A DNA stretch of 64,000 bases from Nakamurella alba (GCF_009707545.1 NZ_WLYK01000017.1:1-64000); one strand, 5' to 3'. Shown: positions 1 to 8,034, counted from the first letter of the stretch. Notes: generated by a model not told the origin, from the sequence alone. Translations and numbers: made by a program.

Positions 1-978
1 GGCCTGGTCGACACCGTCTACGCCGAAGGCATCGCCGCCGGACAGCCACTCACCAGGCCCGCCGGTGAGGACCTGGCGGCGTTGGTGCCGCTGGCCGACC
101 CGCACGGCATCGTCGCCACCAGCTGCCACCCTCTCGACGGCCACTACGACCCGGCCGCCGCCACCCGCCATTTCGCCGACCAACTCGCCCCCGCCGGCGT
201 CACGTTGCTGCTGCGCACCACCGCCCGCCGCATCCGGACCCACCCCGACCACTCCGTCGCCGGCATCCACACCAGCCACGGCACCATCACCACCCCGATA
301 CTTGTCGTGGCCGCCGGCATCTGGACGCGGCACCTGTCCCGCACGGTCGGAGTCGACATCCCTTTCCAACAGCGCTCCGTCACCCTGGGCCGCACCACCC
401 CCGCGACCCCCGGCCTGTTCGCCCCGGTGCTGCAGCACTCCGAGTTCACCGCCTGGCAACGAGAAGACGGCCGCATCGTCCTCGGCACCGGCCTCATCGG
501 CCGCGACACCGTCCACCTGCCACCCGCCGCGCTGGCCGACCCGGACGTCCGCCGGCACCTGCGCGCCAACCGGCACGCCACCCGCATCCGCCCCGACCTG
601 ACCGGCACCACCCGACACACCCCCGACCACATCCCGGACACCATGCGCTGGTATCCGCCCGATCGCAGCGAGCTCACCCGGGCGCTGAAAGCCCTGCACC
701 GGGCCGTCCCCGCCACCAGCAGCGTGAAGATCGAGCACACCTGGACCGGCATCCTGGACACCACCCCCGACGCCCTCCCCGTCCTGGACACCACCCAGGA
801 CGTCCCCGGACTCACCGTCCTGGCCGGCATGTCCGGCCACGGCATGGCCATCGGACCCGTCACCGGCACCATCGGCGCCCACCTCGCCCTCGGCAAAGAC
901 ACCGGCTTCGACCTCACCGCCTTCCGCCACCGGCGCTTCGACCGACCGCGCAGAGCCACCGCCTCCCGACCGGGCTGA
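1..978 (+). CDS. FAD-dependent amine/amino-acid oxidase (DAO family), 5' end outside window
   Basis: The frame is open from the first base and has no start here, so this is the C-terminal 325 residues of a larger protein; the N-terminal GxGxxG dinucleotide fold must lie upstream. The visible part has the DAO-type stretch AAGIWTR (about visible residues 104-110), where the substrate domain returns to the FAD fold, and a C-terminal GMSGHGMAIGPVTG block (about 275-290) that closes over FAD in glycine oxidase and D-amino-acid dehydrogenase relatives. The family oxidises amines or amino acids to imines, passing electrons to oxygen or a carrier. Substrate cannot be read from the sequence. The AhpD-like gene follows after 32 nt on the same strand and may be co-transcribed. 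Confidence 0.8.
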   Translation, partial: GLVDTVYAEGIAAGQPLTRPAGEDLAALVPLADPHGIVATSCHPLDGHYDPAAATRHFADQLAPAGVTLLLRTTARRIRTHPDHSVAGIHTSHGTITTPILVVAAGIWTRHLSRTVGVDIPFQQRSVTLGRTTPATPGLFAPVLQHSEFTAWQREDGRIVLGTGLIGRDTVHLPPAALADPDVRRHLRANRHATRIRPDLTGTTRHTPDHIPDTMRWYPPDRSELTRALKALHRAVPATSSVKIEHTWTGILDTTPDALPVLDTTQDVPGLTVLAGMSGHGMAIGPVTGTIGAHLALGKDTGFDLTAFRHRRFDRPRRATASRPG

Positions 979-1010
979 ACCCACCATCCAGATCAACTGA
1001 GAGGTCACAG

Positions 1011-1358
1011 ATGTCGCACTACCACGATCCGTCGGATGCCGACTACGACAAGGTCTACGCAGCGGAGACCCCGGATCTGCTGAAAGCTTTCGGCCGGTTC
1101 GACGCCGCGGTGTTCGCGCCCGAGGGTCGCGCACTCGATCTCAAGCACCGGGAACTGATCGCGGTGGCCGTCGCACTGACCACACAGTGCGTCTACTGCA
1201 TCGAGTTCCACTCGCAGAACGCCATGAAGGCCGGCGCGACGACAGCCGAACTCGCGGAGGCAAGCTGGGTGGCGACCGCGATCCGAGCTGGGGGCGGCTT
1301 CGCGCACGGCCGGTTGGCCTTCAAGTACGCCGGGCAGACCGACGTCACTACCAGCTGA
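1011..1358 (+). CDS. Carboxymuconolactone decarboxylase / AhpD-like protein
   Basis: A 115-residue all-helical protein of the CMD/AhpD superfamily. The signature is ELIAVAVALTTQCVYCIEFHSQNA (split here as ELIAVAVAL and TQCVYCIEFHSQNA): a CxxC pair followed by His three residues later, the redox/proton-relay centre of AhpD-type alkylhydroperoxidases. It probably acts as a small cytosolic peroxidase or thiol oxidoreductase; CMD-fold proteins with CxxC are more often redox proteins than lactone decarboxylases. Length matches single-domain family members. The start is supported by a GAGAGG-type ribosome site upstream of ATG. It may share a transcript with the flavoprotein upstream, where it could handle peroxide made by the oxidase; that link is inference. 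Confidence 0.82.
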   Translation: MSHYHDPSDADYDKVYAAETPDLLKAFGRFDAAVFAPEGRALDLKHRELIAVAVALTTQCVYCIEFHSQNAMKAGATTAELAEASWVATAIRAGGGFAHGRLAFKYAGQTDVTTS

Positions 1359-1463
1359 GTCGTTTTCGCCTAGCCAGCAGCAACGGCTGCGCTCGTTCCC
1401 CGATGGTGCCGGCCATTTAGCCGCTCGCAGTTGCTCACCGGTTGCAGGACCTCAGGTGTCGGG

Positions 1464-1811
1464 TCAGTGCACGTACTTCATCCAGTCGGCGGGCACCCGC
1501 CCGGCGGGGCCGGGGACGGGCTGGTCGGCGGGGTGCGCCTGCGGGTCGGCGAGCTCCGGCCCACCGAAACCGGAGTCCGAGGTGTAGTCCCAGAACCAGT
1601 CCTCGCCGGGCTCGAAGCTGCGGATGATCGGGTGGCCGGACTCCTTGAAGTGCGCCGTCGCGTGCTGGGAGGGCGAGGTGTCGCAGCAGCCGATGTGGCC
1701 GCACAGCGCGCACCGGCGCAGGTGCACCCACCAGCCGCCGGCCGCGTCGCACTCCACGCAACCGGTGCCGCTCGGCGGCACACTCGGGTCCACGCCGGGG
1801 ATCTCGGACAT
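1464..1811 (-). CDS. UBP-type zinc finger protein
   Basis: A 115-residue protein that is essentially one UBP zinc finger. Visible ligands are Cys18/Cys21, Cys34/Cys37, Cys42 or Cys43, and His50/His54/His60 within CGHIGCCDTSPSQHATAHF, the spacing of eukaryotic ubiquitin-specific-protease and BRAP zinc fingers. In eukaryotes this fold binds the free C-terminus of ubiquitin. Its bacterial ligand is not established to my knowledge; a protein or peptide C-terminus is plausible. An AAGGAG site lies 7 nt before ATG. It is the third gene of the operon with the histidine kinase (55 nt upstream) and the receiver/thioredoxin-reductase fusion. That context suggests an adaptor or output of the signalling pair. 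Confidence 0.82.
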   Translation of the reverse strand: MSEIPGVDPSVPPSGTGCVECDAAGGWWVHLRRCALCGHIGCCDTSPSQHATAHFKESGHPIIRSFEPGEDWFWDYTSDSGFGGPELADPQAHPADQPVPGPAGRVPADWMKYVH

Positions 1812-1826
1812 CGGGTTCTCCTTCTG

Positions 1827-1870
1827 TCAGGCTCTATCTGGCACTCTCAGGCAATGTCCGGCACCGTCAG
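1827..1870. repeat. 20-bp direct repeat between kinase and zinc-finger genes
   Basis: TCAGGC recurs at exactly 20-bp intervals (1827, 1847, 1867). Intervening bases are partly conserved (two full units of TCAGGC followed by a TCTGGCAC/TCCGGCAC block, then a partial third). The third copy includes the kinase stop codon. It fills the 55-nt gap of the operon. Function unknown. Confidence 0.6.
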
Positions 1871-3315
1871 GCGTCGGTGGGCTGCGGGCCGGACAGTGGC
1901 AGCCGGACCAGGAACCGGGTGTCGCCAGGGGTGGACTGCAGGCTCAGGTCGCCGCGGTGCTTCTTGACGACGATGCGCCAGGAGATGTCCAGCCCGAGGC
2001 CGGTGCCCTCGCCGACCGGCTTCGTGGTGAAGAACGGCTCGAAGATCCGGTCGCGGATCTCCTCCGGCACACCGGGTCCGGTGTCGGCGATCTCGACGAA
2101 CAGGTGGTCGTCGCCGAGCGGTCCGGTGGTGATGGCCAGCGTGCCCTCGCCGTGCATCGCGCCGACCGCGTTGTCGATGAGGTTGGTCCACACCTGGTTG
2201 AGTTCGGCGGCGTAGCAACCGATCCGCGGCAGCGAGGTGTCGTAGTGCTTGACCACCTGCACGCCGCTGCCGATCTTCTTGCCGAGCATCACCAATGTCG
2301 AGTCGAGCAGCTGGTGCACGTCGACGACCTGGAACGGCGCGCGATCCATCTGCGAGTACTGCTTGGCCGAGTCGACCAGGGTGGAGATGCGGGTGGTGGC
2401 GTCGGCGATCTCGTCCATCAGCTGCTCGGTCTCCACCGTGTAGCCGAGCCAGCGGACAGCACCGGGGAAGGCCTGCTCGCCGACGGTGTCACGGACCTCC
2501 TGCAGCCAGTCCGGTTCCAGCCCGGCCTGCACCAGGGTCGGCGCGATGTCCCAGCCGCCCGGCACGTCGTGCTCGTCCAGCCAGTCGGCGAGGGCGTCCT
2601 CCCGGTCCCCGGCCTCCAGCGGGCTGAGCTGCGGCGCCTTGGCCGCACGCTCGACCGCCTCCTCCTGGATCTTCACCACGGCCGCCATCGCGTCCGGGGT
2701 GAAGTGCCCGGAGGCGATGAAGCCGAGTTTGTGCCGCATACCGGCCACCCGCTCGCGCAGCGCCGCGGTCGCCCGGACCGCGGCCGCCGCCGGATTGTTC
2801 AGCTCGTGGGTGAGCCCGGCGGACAGCGAGCCCAGGGCCAGCAACCGCTCACGCTGGCCGACCGCGGCCTGCGAGCTCTGCAGGCCGAGGAACAGGCCCT
2901 CCAGCATGTGCATGGCCATCGGGAACCACTCGCGCATGATCCCGGCGAAGGTGCCGGCGTCCAGCACGTAGAACCGCGACGGCCGGATCACCCGGACCGA
3001 GTTGCGGTAGATCTGCGGCACCTGCTCGCCGAGGTAGGACTGCACCGCGCCGCTGTACACGCCGCGCTGCGAGGTCCGGGACGTCTCGATGTCCTCGCCG
3101 CCGACGCGGCGGAGCAGCGCGATCTCGCCCTCGAGCATCACGTAGAAGCAGGTGGCCGGGTCGCCCTCGGTGAACAGGTTGCCCGGCTCGGCACGGATCA
3201 CGTGACCCTCACTGCAGATGCGCTGCAGCTGCTCGGGTTCCAGCTTCTCGAAGAGGAACAGCGTGCGCAGTTCCTCGATGTCGCAGGGCAGGGTCTCAGA
3301 CATGTGCGGACTCAC
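1867..3315 (-). CDS. Cyclic-nucleotide-binding-domain sensor histidine kinase
   Basis: A 482-residue soluble kinase without membrane segments. Residues about 17-140 form a cNMP-binding (CRP-type) domain. The H-box LSAGLTHELNNP puts the phospho-acceptor at His170, within an unusually long dimerisation region (about 155-330). A HATPase_c domain follows: N-box around Asn382 (NLIDNAVGAM), G1 DTGPGVP (411-417), F-box EPFFTT, G2 GEGTGLGL (435-442). It should autophosphorylate and pass phosphate to the receiver domain encoded immediately upstream (stop TGA directly abuts GTG). The GTG start at 3315 has a TGGAG 9 nt upstream; ATG at 3303 is an alternative. A cAMP-like or other small ligand as the signal is inferred from the domain; key phosphate-binding residues were not verified. 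Confidence 0.85.
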   Translation of the reverse strand: MSPHMSETLPCDIEELRTLFLFEKLEPEQLQRICSEGHVIRAEPGNLFTEGDPATCFYVMLEGEIALLRRVGGEDIETSRTSQRGVYSGAVQSYLGEQVPQIYRNSVRVIRPSRFYVLDAGTFAGIMREWFPMAMHMLEGLFLGLQSSQAAVGQRERLLALGSLSAGLTHELNNPAAAAVRATAALRERVAGMRHKLGFIASGHFTPDAMAAVVKIQEEAVERAAKAPQLSPLEAGDREDALADWLDEHDVPGGWDIAPTLVQAGLEPDWLQEVRDTVGEQAFPGAVRWLGYTVETEQLMDEIADATTRISTLVDSAKQYSQMDRAPFQVVDVHQLLDSTLVMLGKKIGSGVQVVKHYDTSLPRIGCYAAELNQVWTNLIDNAVGAMHGEGTLAITTGPLGDDHLFVEIADTGPGVPEEIRDRIFEPFFTTKPVGEGTGLGLDISWRIVVKKHRGDLSLQSTPGDTRFLVRLPLSGPQPTDA

Positions 3316-4995
3316 TCATGATCGCTCCAGGTATCGATGGACCAGCATCACGGCCATGGCTCCCTCGCCGACGGCGGAGGCCACCCGTTTCGCGGACTCG
3401 GACCGGGCGTCACCGGCGACGAACACGCCGGGCACGCTGGTCTCCAGGTGGTACGGCGGCCGCTCCAGCGGCCAGCTGCGCGGGTGTCCGTCGTCCAGCG
3501 GCAGGTCGGGACCGGCCACGACGAAACCCTTCCCGTCCTTCACCACGACGCCGTCCAGCCAGTCGGTGCGCGGCGCGGCGCCGATGAACACGAACAACCA
3601 GCCGGCCGGCACCGTCTCGGTCTCCCCCGTCGCGGTGCTGCGCAGGGTCAGCTCCTCCAGGTGGTCGGACCCGGTGCCGGCGATCACCTCCGTGCAGGTG
3701 CGGACGTGGATGTTCTCGATCGCAGCGATCTGTTGGATCAGGTAGTAGGACATCGACGACTCCAGCGTCGACCCGCGCACCAGCAGCGTCACCGACCGGG
3801 CACCACGGGCCAGGTACACCGCGGCCTGGCCGGCCGAGTTGGCCCCGCCGACGATGTAGACGTCCTGCTGCGCACAGGATGTCGCCTCGGTCAGTGCCGC
3901 GCCGTAGTAGACGCCGCGGCCGGTCAGGTCGCCCAGACCGTCGGCCGGCAGCTGCCGGTAGGACACGCCGGTGGCCAGCACCACGGCCCGGGCGTCGACC
4001 GAGCTGCCGTCGGCGAACCGCACCCGCCGGGCCGGGCCGTGCACCTCCAGGCCGACCACGTCCCGGGTGGTCAGCAGTTCGGCACCGAACCGGGTGGCCT
4101 GCCGGCGGGCCCGGTCCGCGAGCTGGGCGCCGGACAAGCCGTCCGGGAAACCGAGGTAGTTCTCGATCCGCGAGCTCTGCCCGGCCTGGCCCCCGGTCGC
4201 GGTGCGCTCCACCAACACGGTGCGCAGACCCTCGGAGGCCCCGTAGACCGCCGCGCCGAGACCGGCCGGCCCGCCGCCCACGACGATCAGGTCGTAGAAG
4301 TCGGAGATCGGTGTGGTGGCCAGCCCGACCCGGTCGGCCAGCTGGGCGTCCGACGGCGCCACCAGCGGTTGCCCCTCGGTGGTGATCACCACCGGCAGCG
4401 ACTGCGCGTCCTGACCGGCCGCGGCCAGCAGCCGCTCGCCCTCCGCCTCGTCGGCGGCGAACCAGCGGTACGGGATCTGGTTGCGCGCCAGGAAGTCCCG
4501 CACCTCGGCCGAGCGCGCCGACCAGCGATGCCCGATCACCTTGGTCTCCGGCACCGCCCGGTGATCGGCCGCCTTCCATGCCTCCAGCAGGGAGTCCACC
4601 ACCGGGTAGAGCTTCTCCTCCGGCGGGTCCCAGGGCTTGACCAGGTAGTGGTCCAGGTCGACGACGTTGATGGCGGTGATCGCCGCATCGGTGTCGGCGT
4701 AAGCGGTGAGCAGCACCCGGCGGGCCGCCGGGAACAGGTCCATCGCCTGCTCCAGGAACTCGATGCCGTTCATCTGCGGCATCCGGTAGTCGGCCAGCAG
4801 CACGGCGACCTGGTCCCCGCGGAGCTTCAGCTCGCGCAGCGCGTCCAGGGCCTGTGCCCCGGACTCGGCCCGCACGATGCGGTGGTCGGAGCCGTAGCGG
4901 CGGCGCAGGTCGCGGGCGACCGACCTGGACACCCCGGGATCGTCGTCGACGGTCAGGATCGCCGATCGGGAAGGACCGGGCACTGCTGCGGTCAT
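3316..4995 (-). CDS. Receiver domain - thioredoxin-like - thioredoxin-reductase-like fusion
   Basis: A 559-residue three-part protein. Residues 10-130 are a response-regulator receiver: acidic cluster Asp17-19, phospho-acceptor Asp69 (LLADYRMPQMNG), Thr97 and Lys120 (VKPW). Residues about 150-230 resemble a glutaredoxin/thioredoxin fold (LPVVITTEGQPLV) but carry Ser-Ala-Arg instead of CxxC. Residues 234-559 are a thioredoxin-reductase-like flavoprotein with FAD motif GGGPAG (240-245), NADPH motif VGGANSAGQ (382-390) and terminal FAD motif VAGDARS. The expected CxxC is replaced by YGAA (about 364-367), so classical disulfide reduction is unlikely. It is probably an NAD(P)H-dependent flavin switch controlled by phosphorylation. 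First gene of the operon with kinase and zinc finger; a -10-like TAGACT lies at 5045-5050 on this strand and GGGAG precedes ATG. Confidence 0.85.
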   Translation of the reverse strand: MTAAVPGPSRSAILTVDDDPGVSRSVARDLRRRYGSDHRIVRAESGAQALDALRELKLRGDQVAVLLADYRMPQMNGIEFLEQAMDLFPAARRVLLTAYADTDAAITAINVVDLDHYLVKPWDPPEEKLYPVVDSLLEAWKAADHRAVPETKVIGHRWSARSAEVRDFLARNQIPYRWFAADEAEGERLLAAAGQDAQSLPVVITTEGQPLVAPSDAQLADRVGLATTPISDFYDLIVVGGGPAGLGAAVYGASEGLRTVLVERTATGGQAGQSSRIENYLGFPDGLSGAQLADRARRQATRFGAELLTTRDVVGLEVHGPARRVRFADGSSVDARAVVLATGVSYRQLPADGLGDLTGRGVYYGAALTEATSCAQQDVYIVGGANSAGQAAVYLARGARSVTLLVRGSTLESSMSYYLIQQIAAIENIHVRTCTEVIAGTGSDHLEELTLRSTATGETETVPAGWLFVFIGAAPRTDWLDGVVVKDGKGFVVAGPDLPLDDGHPRSWPLERPPYHLETSVPGVFVAGDARSESAKRVASAVGEGAMAVMLVHRYLERS

Positions 4996-5120
4996 GCCAC
5001 TCCCTGCTGCCGTGGGACCCGGCCCTGCCGGACCGCGCCCCTCCAGTCTAGGAACGCCCGGGCCCGGCGCGCCGGGGTTGTGCGCTCAGGGCGCAATCGG
5101 CGCGACGCGGCGCCGGCCGT

Positions 5121-5852
5121 TCACGGAGCGACCCGGCCGGTGATCGACACCGGCAGCGGCATCCCGAACGGCCCGCCGCCGATCGGCGGCCGGTGCAGCA
5201 GGCCGGTCAGCACCACCGCCAGCACCTCCTGCAGCGCCGGGGCGAAGTCGAGCTTCATCGCGGCGAGATCCGGTGCGGCGCGGTAGGCCTCGAGCATCGC
5301 CGCGGACGGCTGGGTGTGCTGCCACAGCGCGCCGGCGACCACCGAGACGCCGGCCGCGGCCTCGATCGCCGCGGCGTCGGTCAGCTCCGGGACCGCCGCA
5401 CCGATCACCGCCCCGAGCCGGGTGGCGTCGGTCAGGGAGGACCGCTTCCAGGCCGCGGCGACCTCGGGCGAGAGGTTGCGCTCCAGCACGCCGGCCTGCG
5501 CCCCGAGCAGGTCGCAGAGCACCGGTCGGGCGGCGGCCGCGGACGCCACCAGCTCCGCCACCCGCTCCACCCGGTCGGCCACCGGCGCGTCGGCCGGCAC
5601 CGCGGCCAAGAGCCCGGGCAGCTCCTCGAGCCAGTCCGCCCACTGCGCGGTGAGCAGCTCGAGCAGCACCGCCTCGCGGGACTCGAAGTAGCGCAACACG
5701 TTCGACTTGGCCAGGCAGACCCGGCGGCTCAGCGCGTTCAGGCTCAGCTCGGCGACCGGCATCTCCTGGAGCATCTCCGCCGCGGTCGCCAGGATGGCGG
5801 TGCGGCGCACCTCGCGCTGCTCCGCGGAGCGCGCCCGTTGGAACCCGGTCAT
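5121..5852 (-). CDS. TetR/AcrR family repressor (of the adjacent SDR gene)
   Basis: A 243-residue regulator. The N-terminal helix-turn-helix runs about residues 12-60, ending in the family signature VCLAKSNVLRYFESREAVLLELL, here read as VCLAKSNVLRYF plus ESREAVLLELL; the remainder is the variable ligand-binding helical domain. An 11-bp-arm palindrome (5862-5886) sits 10 bp upstream of its ATG, and a related palindrome overlaps the transcription start of the SDR gene at 6443. The sequence thus points to autorepression plus control of the SDR enzyme. The inducer is unknown, possibly the SDR substrate. It follows the DUF5655-like gene on the same strand with a 40-nt gap filled mostly by the operator. 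Confidence 0.88.
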   Translation of the reverse strand: MTGFQRARSAEQREVRRTAILATAAEMLQEMPVAELSLNALSRRVCLAKSNVLRYFESREAVLLELLTAQWADWLEELPGLLAAVPADAPVADRVERVAELVASAAAARPVLCDLLGAQAGVLERNLSPEVAAAWKRSSLTDATRLGAVIGAAVPELTDAAAIEAAAGVSVVAGALWQHTQPSAAMLEAYRAAPDLAAMKLDFAPALQEVLAVVLTGLLHRPPIGGGPFGMPLPVSITGRVAP

Positions 5853-5861
5853 GATCGCCGA

Positions 5862-5886
5862 TCCTACAGACCATCGGTCTGTAGGA
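5862..5886. promoter_or_regulatory. TetR operator, autoregulatory
   Basis: Perfect inverted repeat: TCCTACAGACC, 3-nt spacer ATC, then its exact reverse complement. It lies 10 bp upstream of the TetR start codon. The core CAGACC-N3-GGTCTG recurs at 6401-6415 upstream of the SDR gene, which supports it as the binding site of this TetR. Confidence 0.8.
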
Positions 5887-5892
5887 CGCGGG

Positions 5893-6267
5893 TCAGCGGG
5901 CCAGGTGCGCGCCCTGCCCGACCGCGTAGGCCTCGCCCAGCCAGCCGGCGAACTCCTCGTCCAACTGATCCGGCCGGGTCACCGTGACGTGGTGGACGAA
6001 CAGCGACGTGGTGTACGGCGACACCGAGCTGATCCGCGGATCCCGGACGATCCGCTGCAGGTCCAGGTAGCAGCGCAGGCCGGTGGCCGTCGGCCGGGCG
6101 CCGGCGAACCCGCGCCGCGCACCTTTGAAGGTGATCGTCGTCTTGGACGGCGACAGCTCGTACGGCCCGCACCGGTCCAGCAGCTCCACGAACGACCGGT
6201 ACAGCTCGAGCGATCCGGCGGGCTTGCCGCGCATGTGGTCCTCGACGCTCCATCGCGGGTCACCCAT
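5893..6267 (-). CDS. DUF5655-like protein
   Basis: A 124-residue soluble protein. The pattern [21 protein letters not shown], quoted here as [12 protein letters not shown] and SKTTITFKG, followed by RRGFAGA and a LRCYLDL strand, resembles the DUF5655 family, whose role is unknown to me. No catalytic motif is evident. It is encoded upstream of the TetR gene on the same strand. The TetR operator lies 7 bp beyond its stop codon, so repression there would act on TetR rather than on this gene. The opposite-strand SDR promoter lies about 100 bp beyond its start. Confidence 0.55.
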   Translation of the reverse strand: MGDPRWSVEDHMRGKPAGSLELYRSFVELLDRCGPYELSPSKTTITFKGARRGFAGARPTATGLRCYLDLQRIVRDPRISSVSPYTTSLFVHHVTVTRPDQLDEEFAGWLGEAYAVGQGAHLAR

Positions 6268-6362
6268 CCGGCCAGAGTGCCGGACCGGACCACGATCGAC
6301 AACCGCCCACTTCGACTGCCGTTGGCCGACCGCACGAGCCGTCGGAAAGAACCGCCGGTCTG

Positions 6363-6391
6363 TTGATAACGAACCACCGGTCCGCTACGGT
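6363..6391 (+). promoter_or_regulatory. Sigma70-type promoter of the SDR gene
   Basis: TTGATA (6363-6368) is separated by 17 bp from TACGGT (6386-6391), a good actinobacterial housekeeping promoter. The predicted start, about 6398, falls at the left edge of the TetR operator. A weaker GGTCTGTTG half-site (6357-6365) overlaps the -35. Confidence 0.65.
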
Positions 6392-6396
6392 CGACG

Positions 6397-6419
6397 ACAA
6401 CAGACCGACGGTCTGCTGT
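6397..6419. promoter_or_regulatory. TetR operator at the SDR transcription start
   Basis: ACAACAGACC, spacer GAC, then GGTCTGCTGT: 10-bp arms with one mismatch. It shares the core CAGACC-N3-GGTCTG with the palindrome in front of the TetR gene. It overlaps the predicted start site, as expected for repression. Confidence 0.78.
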
Positions 6420-6442
6420 ACAACGGACACGAGGAGGACACC

Positions 6443-7378
6443 ATGCTCGAGATCCCCGACCTGACCGGCCGCACCGTGGTCGTGACCGGCGCGAACAGCG
6501 GCACCGGCAAGGAGGCGACCCGTCGGCTCGCCGGCGCGGGCGCGACTGTGGTCATGGCCGTCCGGACGCCGGAGAAGGGCGAGCAGGCCCGATCCGAGAT
6601 CCGGGCCGGGCTGCCGGACGCCGACCTGCAGGTGCGCCGGGTCGACCTCGCCGACCTGGCGTCGATCGCGGACTTCGCCGACGGCCTGGTCGCCGACGGC
6701 ACGCCCATCGACCTGCTGATCAACAACGCCGGCGTGATGGCGCCGCCGCGGCGGCTGGAGACGGCCGACGGCTTCGAGCTGCAGTTCGGCAGCAACTTCC
6801 TCGGCCCGTTCGCGCTGACCCTGCGGCTGCTCCCGCTGCTGCTCGAAGCGGGCGGTGCCCGGGTCACCACCATGAGCAGCGGCGTCAGCCACATGGGCCG
6901 GATCGACGTCGATGACCTGCAGTGGCAGCGCAAGCGCTGGTCGCCGATGCGCAGCTACGCCCAGTCGAAGCTGGCCGACCTGATGTTCTCGCTGCAACTC
7001 GCGCGGATCGCCACCGAGCGTGACCTGGACCTGGTCAGCAATGCCGCGCACCCCGGGTTCACCCGGACCAACCTGCAGACGGCCGGCGCCAACCTGGGGC
7101 GGGCCACGCCGAAACGACGGCAGTCGCTGATGTTCTCGCTGGTGCCCTCGCAGTCGGTCGGGCCGGGCACCGAGCCGCTGCTGCACGCGGCCACGTCGCC
7201 GATCGCCGGATCCGGTTCCTATTGGGGCCCGGGCGGTTTCGCCAGTCTGATCGGCCCGACCGCGGTGTCCCGCATCCCGCGGCACGCGCTCGACGAGCAG
7301 GTGGCGGCGCGGCTCTGGACCACCGCCGAGGAACTGACCGGCGTCACGCTCGACGCGGCGGTGCGACCGCGCGCCTGA
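6443..7378 (+). CDS. Short-chain dehydrogenase/reductase (retinol-dehydrogenase/protochlorophyllide-reductase-like)
   Basis: A 311-residue SDR with cofactor motif TGANSGTG (15-22), NNAG (94-97) and catalytic Tyr172-x3-Lys176 (YAQSK). The length and the long insert after the active site ([13 protein letters not shown]) match the large SDRs that reduce or oxidise aldehydes and ketones with NADP(H). The start is set by GAGGAGG (6431-6437) just before ATG; longer in-frame versions would run through the promoter and operator. It is the apparent target of the neighbouring TetR, so it is probably induced by a xenobiotic or reactive carbonyl compound (inference). Substrate unknown. Confidence 0.88.
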   Translation: MLEIPDLTGRTVVVTGANSGTGKEATRRLAGAGATVVMAVRTPEKGEQARSEIRAGLPDADLQVRRVDLADLASIADFADGLVADGTPIDLLINNAGVMAPPRRLETADGFELQFGSNFLGPFALTLRLLPLLLEAGGARVTTMSSGVSHMGRIDVDDLQWQRKRWSPMRSYAQSKLADLMFSLQLARIATERDLDLVSNAAHPGFTRTNLQTAGANLGRATPKRRQSLMFSLVPSQSVGPGTEPLLHAATSPIAGSGSYWGPGGFASLIGPTAVSRIPRHALDEQVAARLWTTAEELTGVTLDAAVRPRA

Positions 7379-7416
7379 GGCCCGATGGCAAGGCACCGGC
7401 CTCAGGTGCGCGGTCC

Positions 7417-7422
7417 TAGGAT
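7417..7422 (+). promoter_or_regulatory. -10 element for a probable leaderless GNAT transcript
   Basis: TAGGAT ends 7 nt before the ATG at 7429, and no ribosome site precedes that ATG, which fits a leaderless mRNA. No convincing -35 was found. Confidence 0.35.
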
Positions 7423-7428
7423 CCGGGC

Positions 7429-8022
7429 ATGGCCTTCCTCGAACCCGTCACACTCACCGGCGATCTCGTGGTGCTGGAGCCGCTGTCCACCGATCACCTC
7501 GAGGGTGCGGTCGCGGCGGTCCGGGACGGCGAGTTGTGGAAGCTGAGCTACACCGCCATCCCCGATCCGGACGGTGTCGCCGCCGAGATCGACCGCCGAC
7601 TGGCCGAGCAGGCAGCCGGCCGGATGCTCCCGTTCACGGCCGTGCGTCGGGACACCGGCGAGGTCATCGGGATGACCACCTTCATGAACCCGGACCCGGT
7701 CAACCGCCGGGTGGAGATCGGGCACACGTGGAACGCGACCTCCGCGCACCGGACCGGCACCAACACCGAGAGCAAGCTGCTGCTGCTCGGCCACGCCTTC
7801 GAGACCCTCGGCTGCATCGCCGTGGAGTTCCGGACGAACTGGTTGAACATGCAGTCCCGGGCGGCGATCGCCAGGCTCGGCGCGAAGCAGGACGGCGTGC
7901 TGCGGCACCACATGGTGATGCCGGACGGCAGTTTCCGGGACACCGTGGTGTTCTCGATCATCGCCGTGGAGTGGCCGGCGATCCGTGGCGAGCTGCGCCG
8001 CCGGTTGGCCGCACACCGCTGA
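7429..8022 (+). CDS. GNAT N-acetyltransferase, RimJ/RimL type
   Basis: A 197-residue Acetyltransf_3-type protein. The N-terminal LTGDLVVLEPLS strand, central VIGMTTFMNPDPVNRRVEIGHTW (VIGMTTFMN, then RRVEIGHTW) and later FRTNWLNMQSRAAIARLGAKQDG (read as NWLNMQSRAAIARLGAKQDG) correspond to the acetyl-CoA-binding core and the NxxSRxxxxKLGF-like helix of ribosomal-protein and small-amine acetyltransferases. It transfers acetyl from acetyl-CoA to an amine; the target is unknown. It lacks a visible ribosome site and may be leaderless. Its 3' end is 12 nt from the convergent end of moaE. Confidence 0.85.
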   Translation: MAFLEPVTLTGDLVVLEPLSTDHLEGAVAAVRDGELWKLSYTAIPDPDGVAAEIDRRLAEQAAGRMLPFTAVRRDTGEVIGMTTFMNPDPVNRRVEIGHTWNATSAHRTGTNTESKLLLLGHAFETLGCIAVEFRTNWLNMQSRAAIARLGAKQDGVLRHHMVMPDGSFRDTVVFSIIAVEWPAIRGELRRRLAAHR

Positions 8023-8034
8023 GGTCGGCCGTGC

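Noticed and set aside
5079..5097. TTGTGCGC...GGCGCAA imperfect palindrome upstream of the cassette
   Set aside because: Arms are short and imperfect, and no second copy was found, so it is not called as an operator.
3337..5286. Long open frame antisense to the receiver/thioredoxin-reductase fusion
   Set aside because: No motif, no ribosome site, and the opposite strand has full domain signatures.
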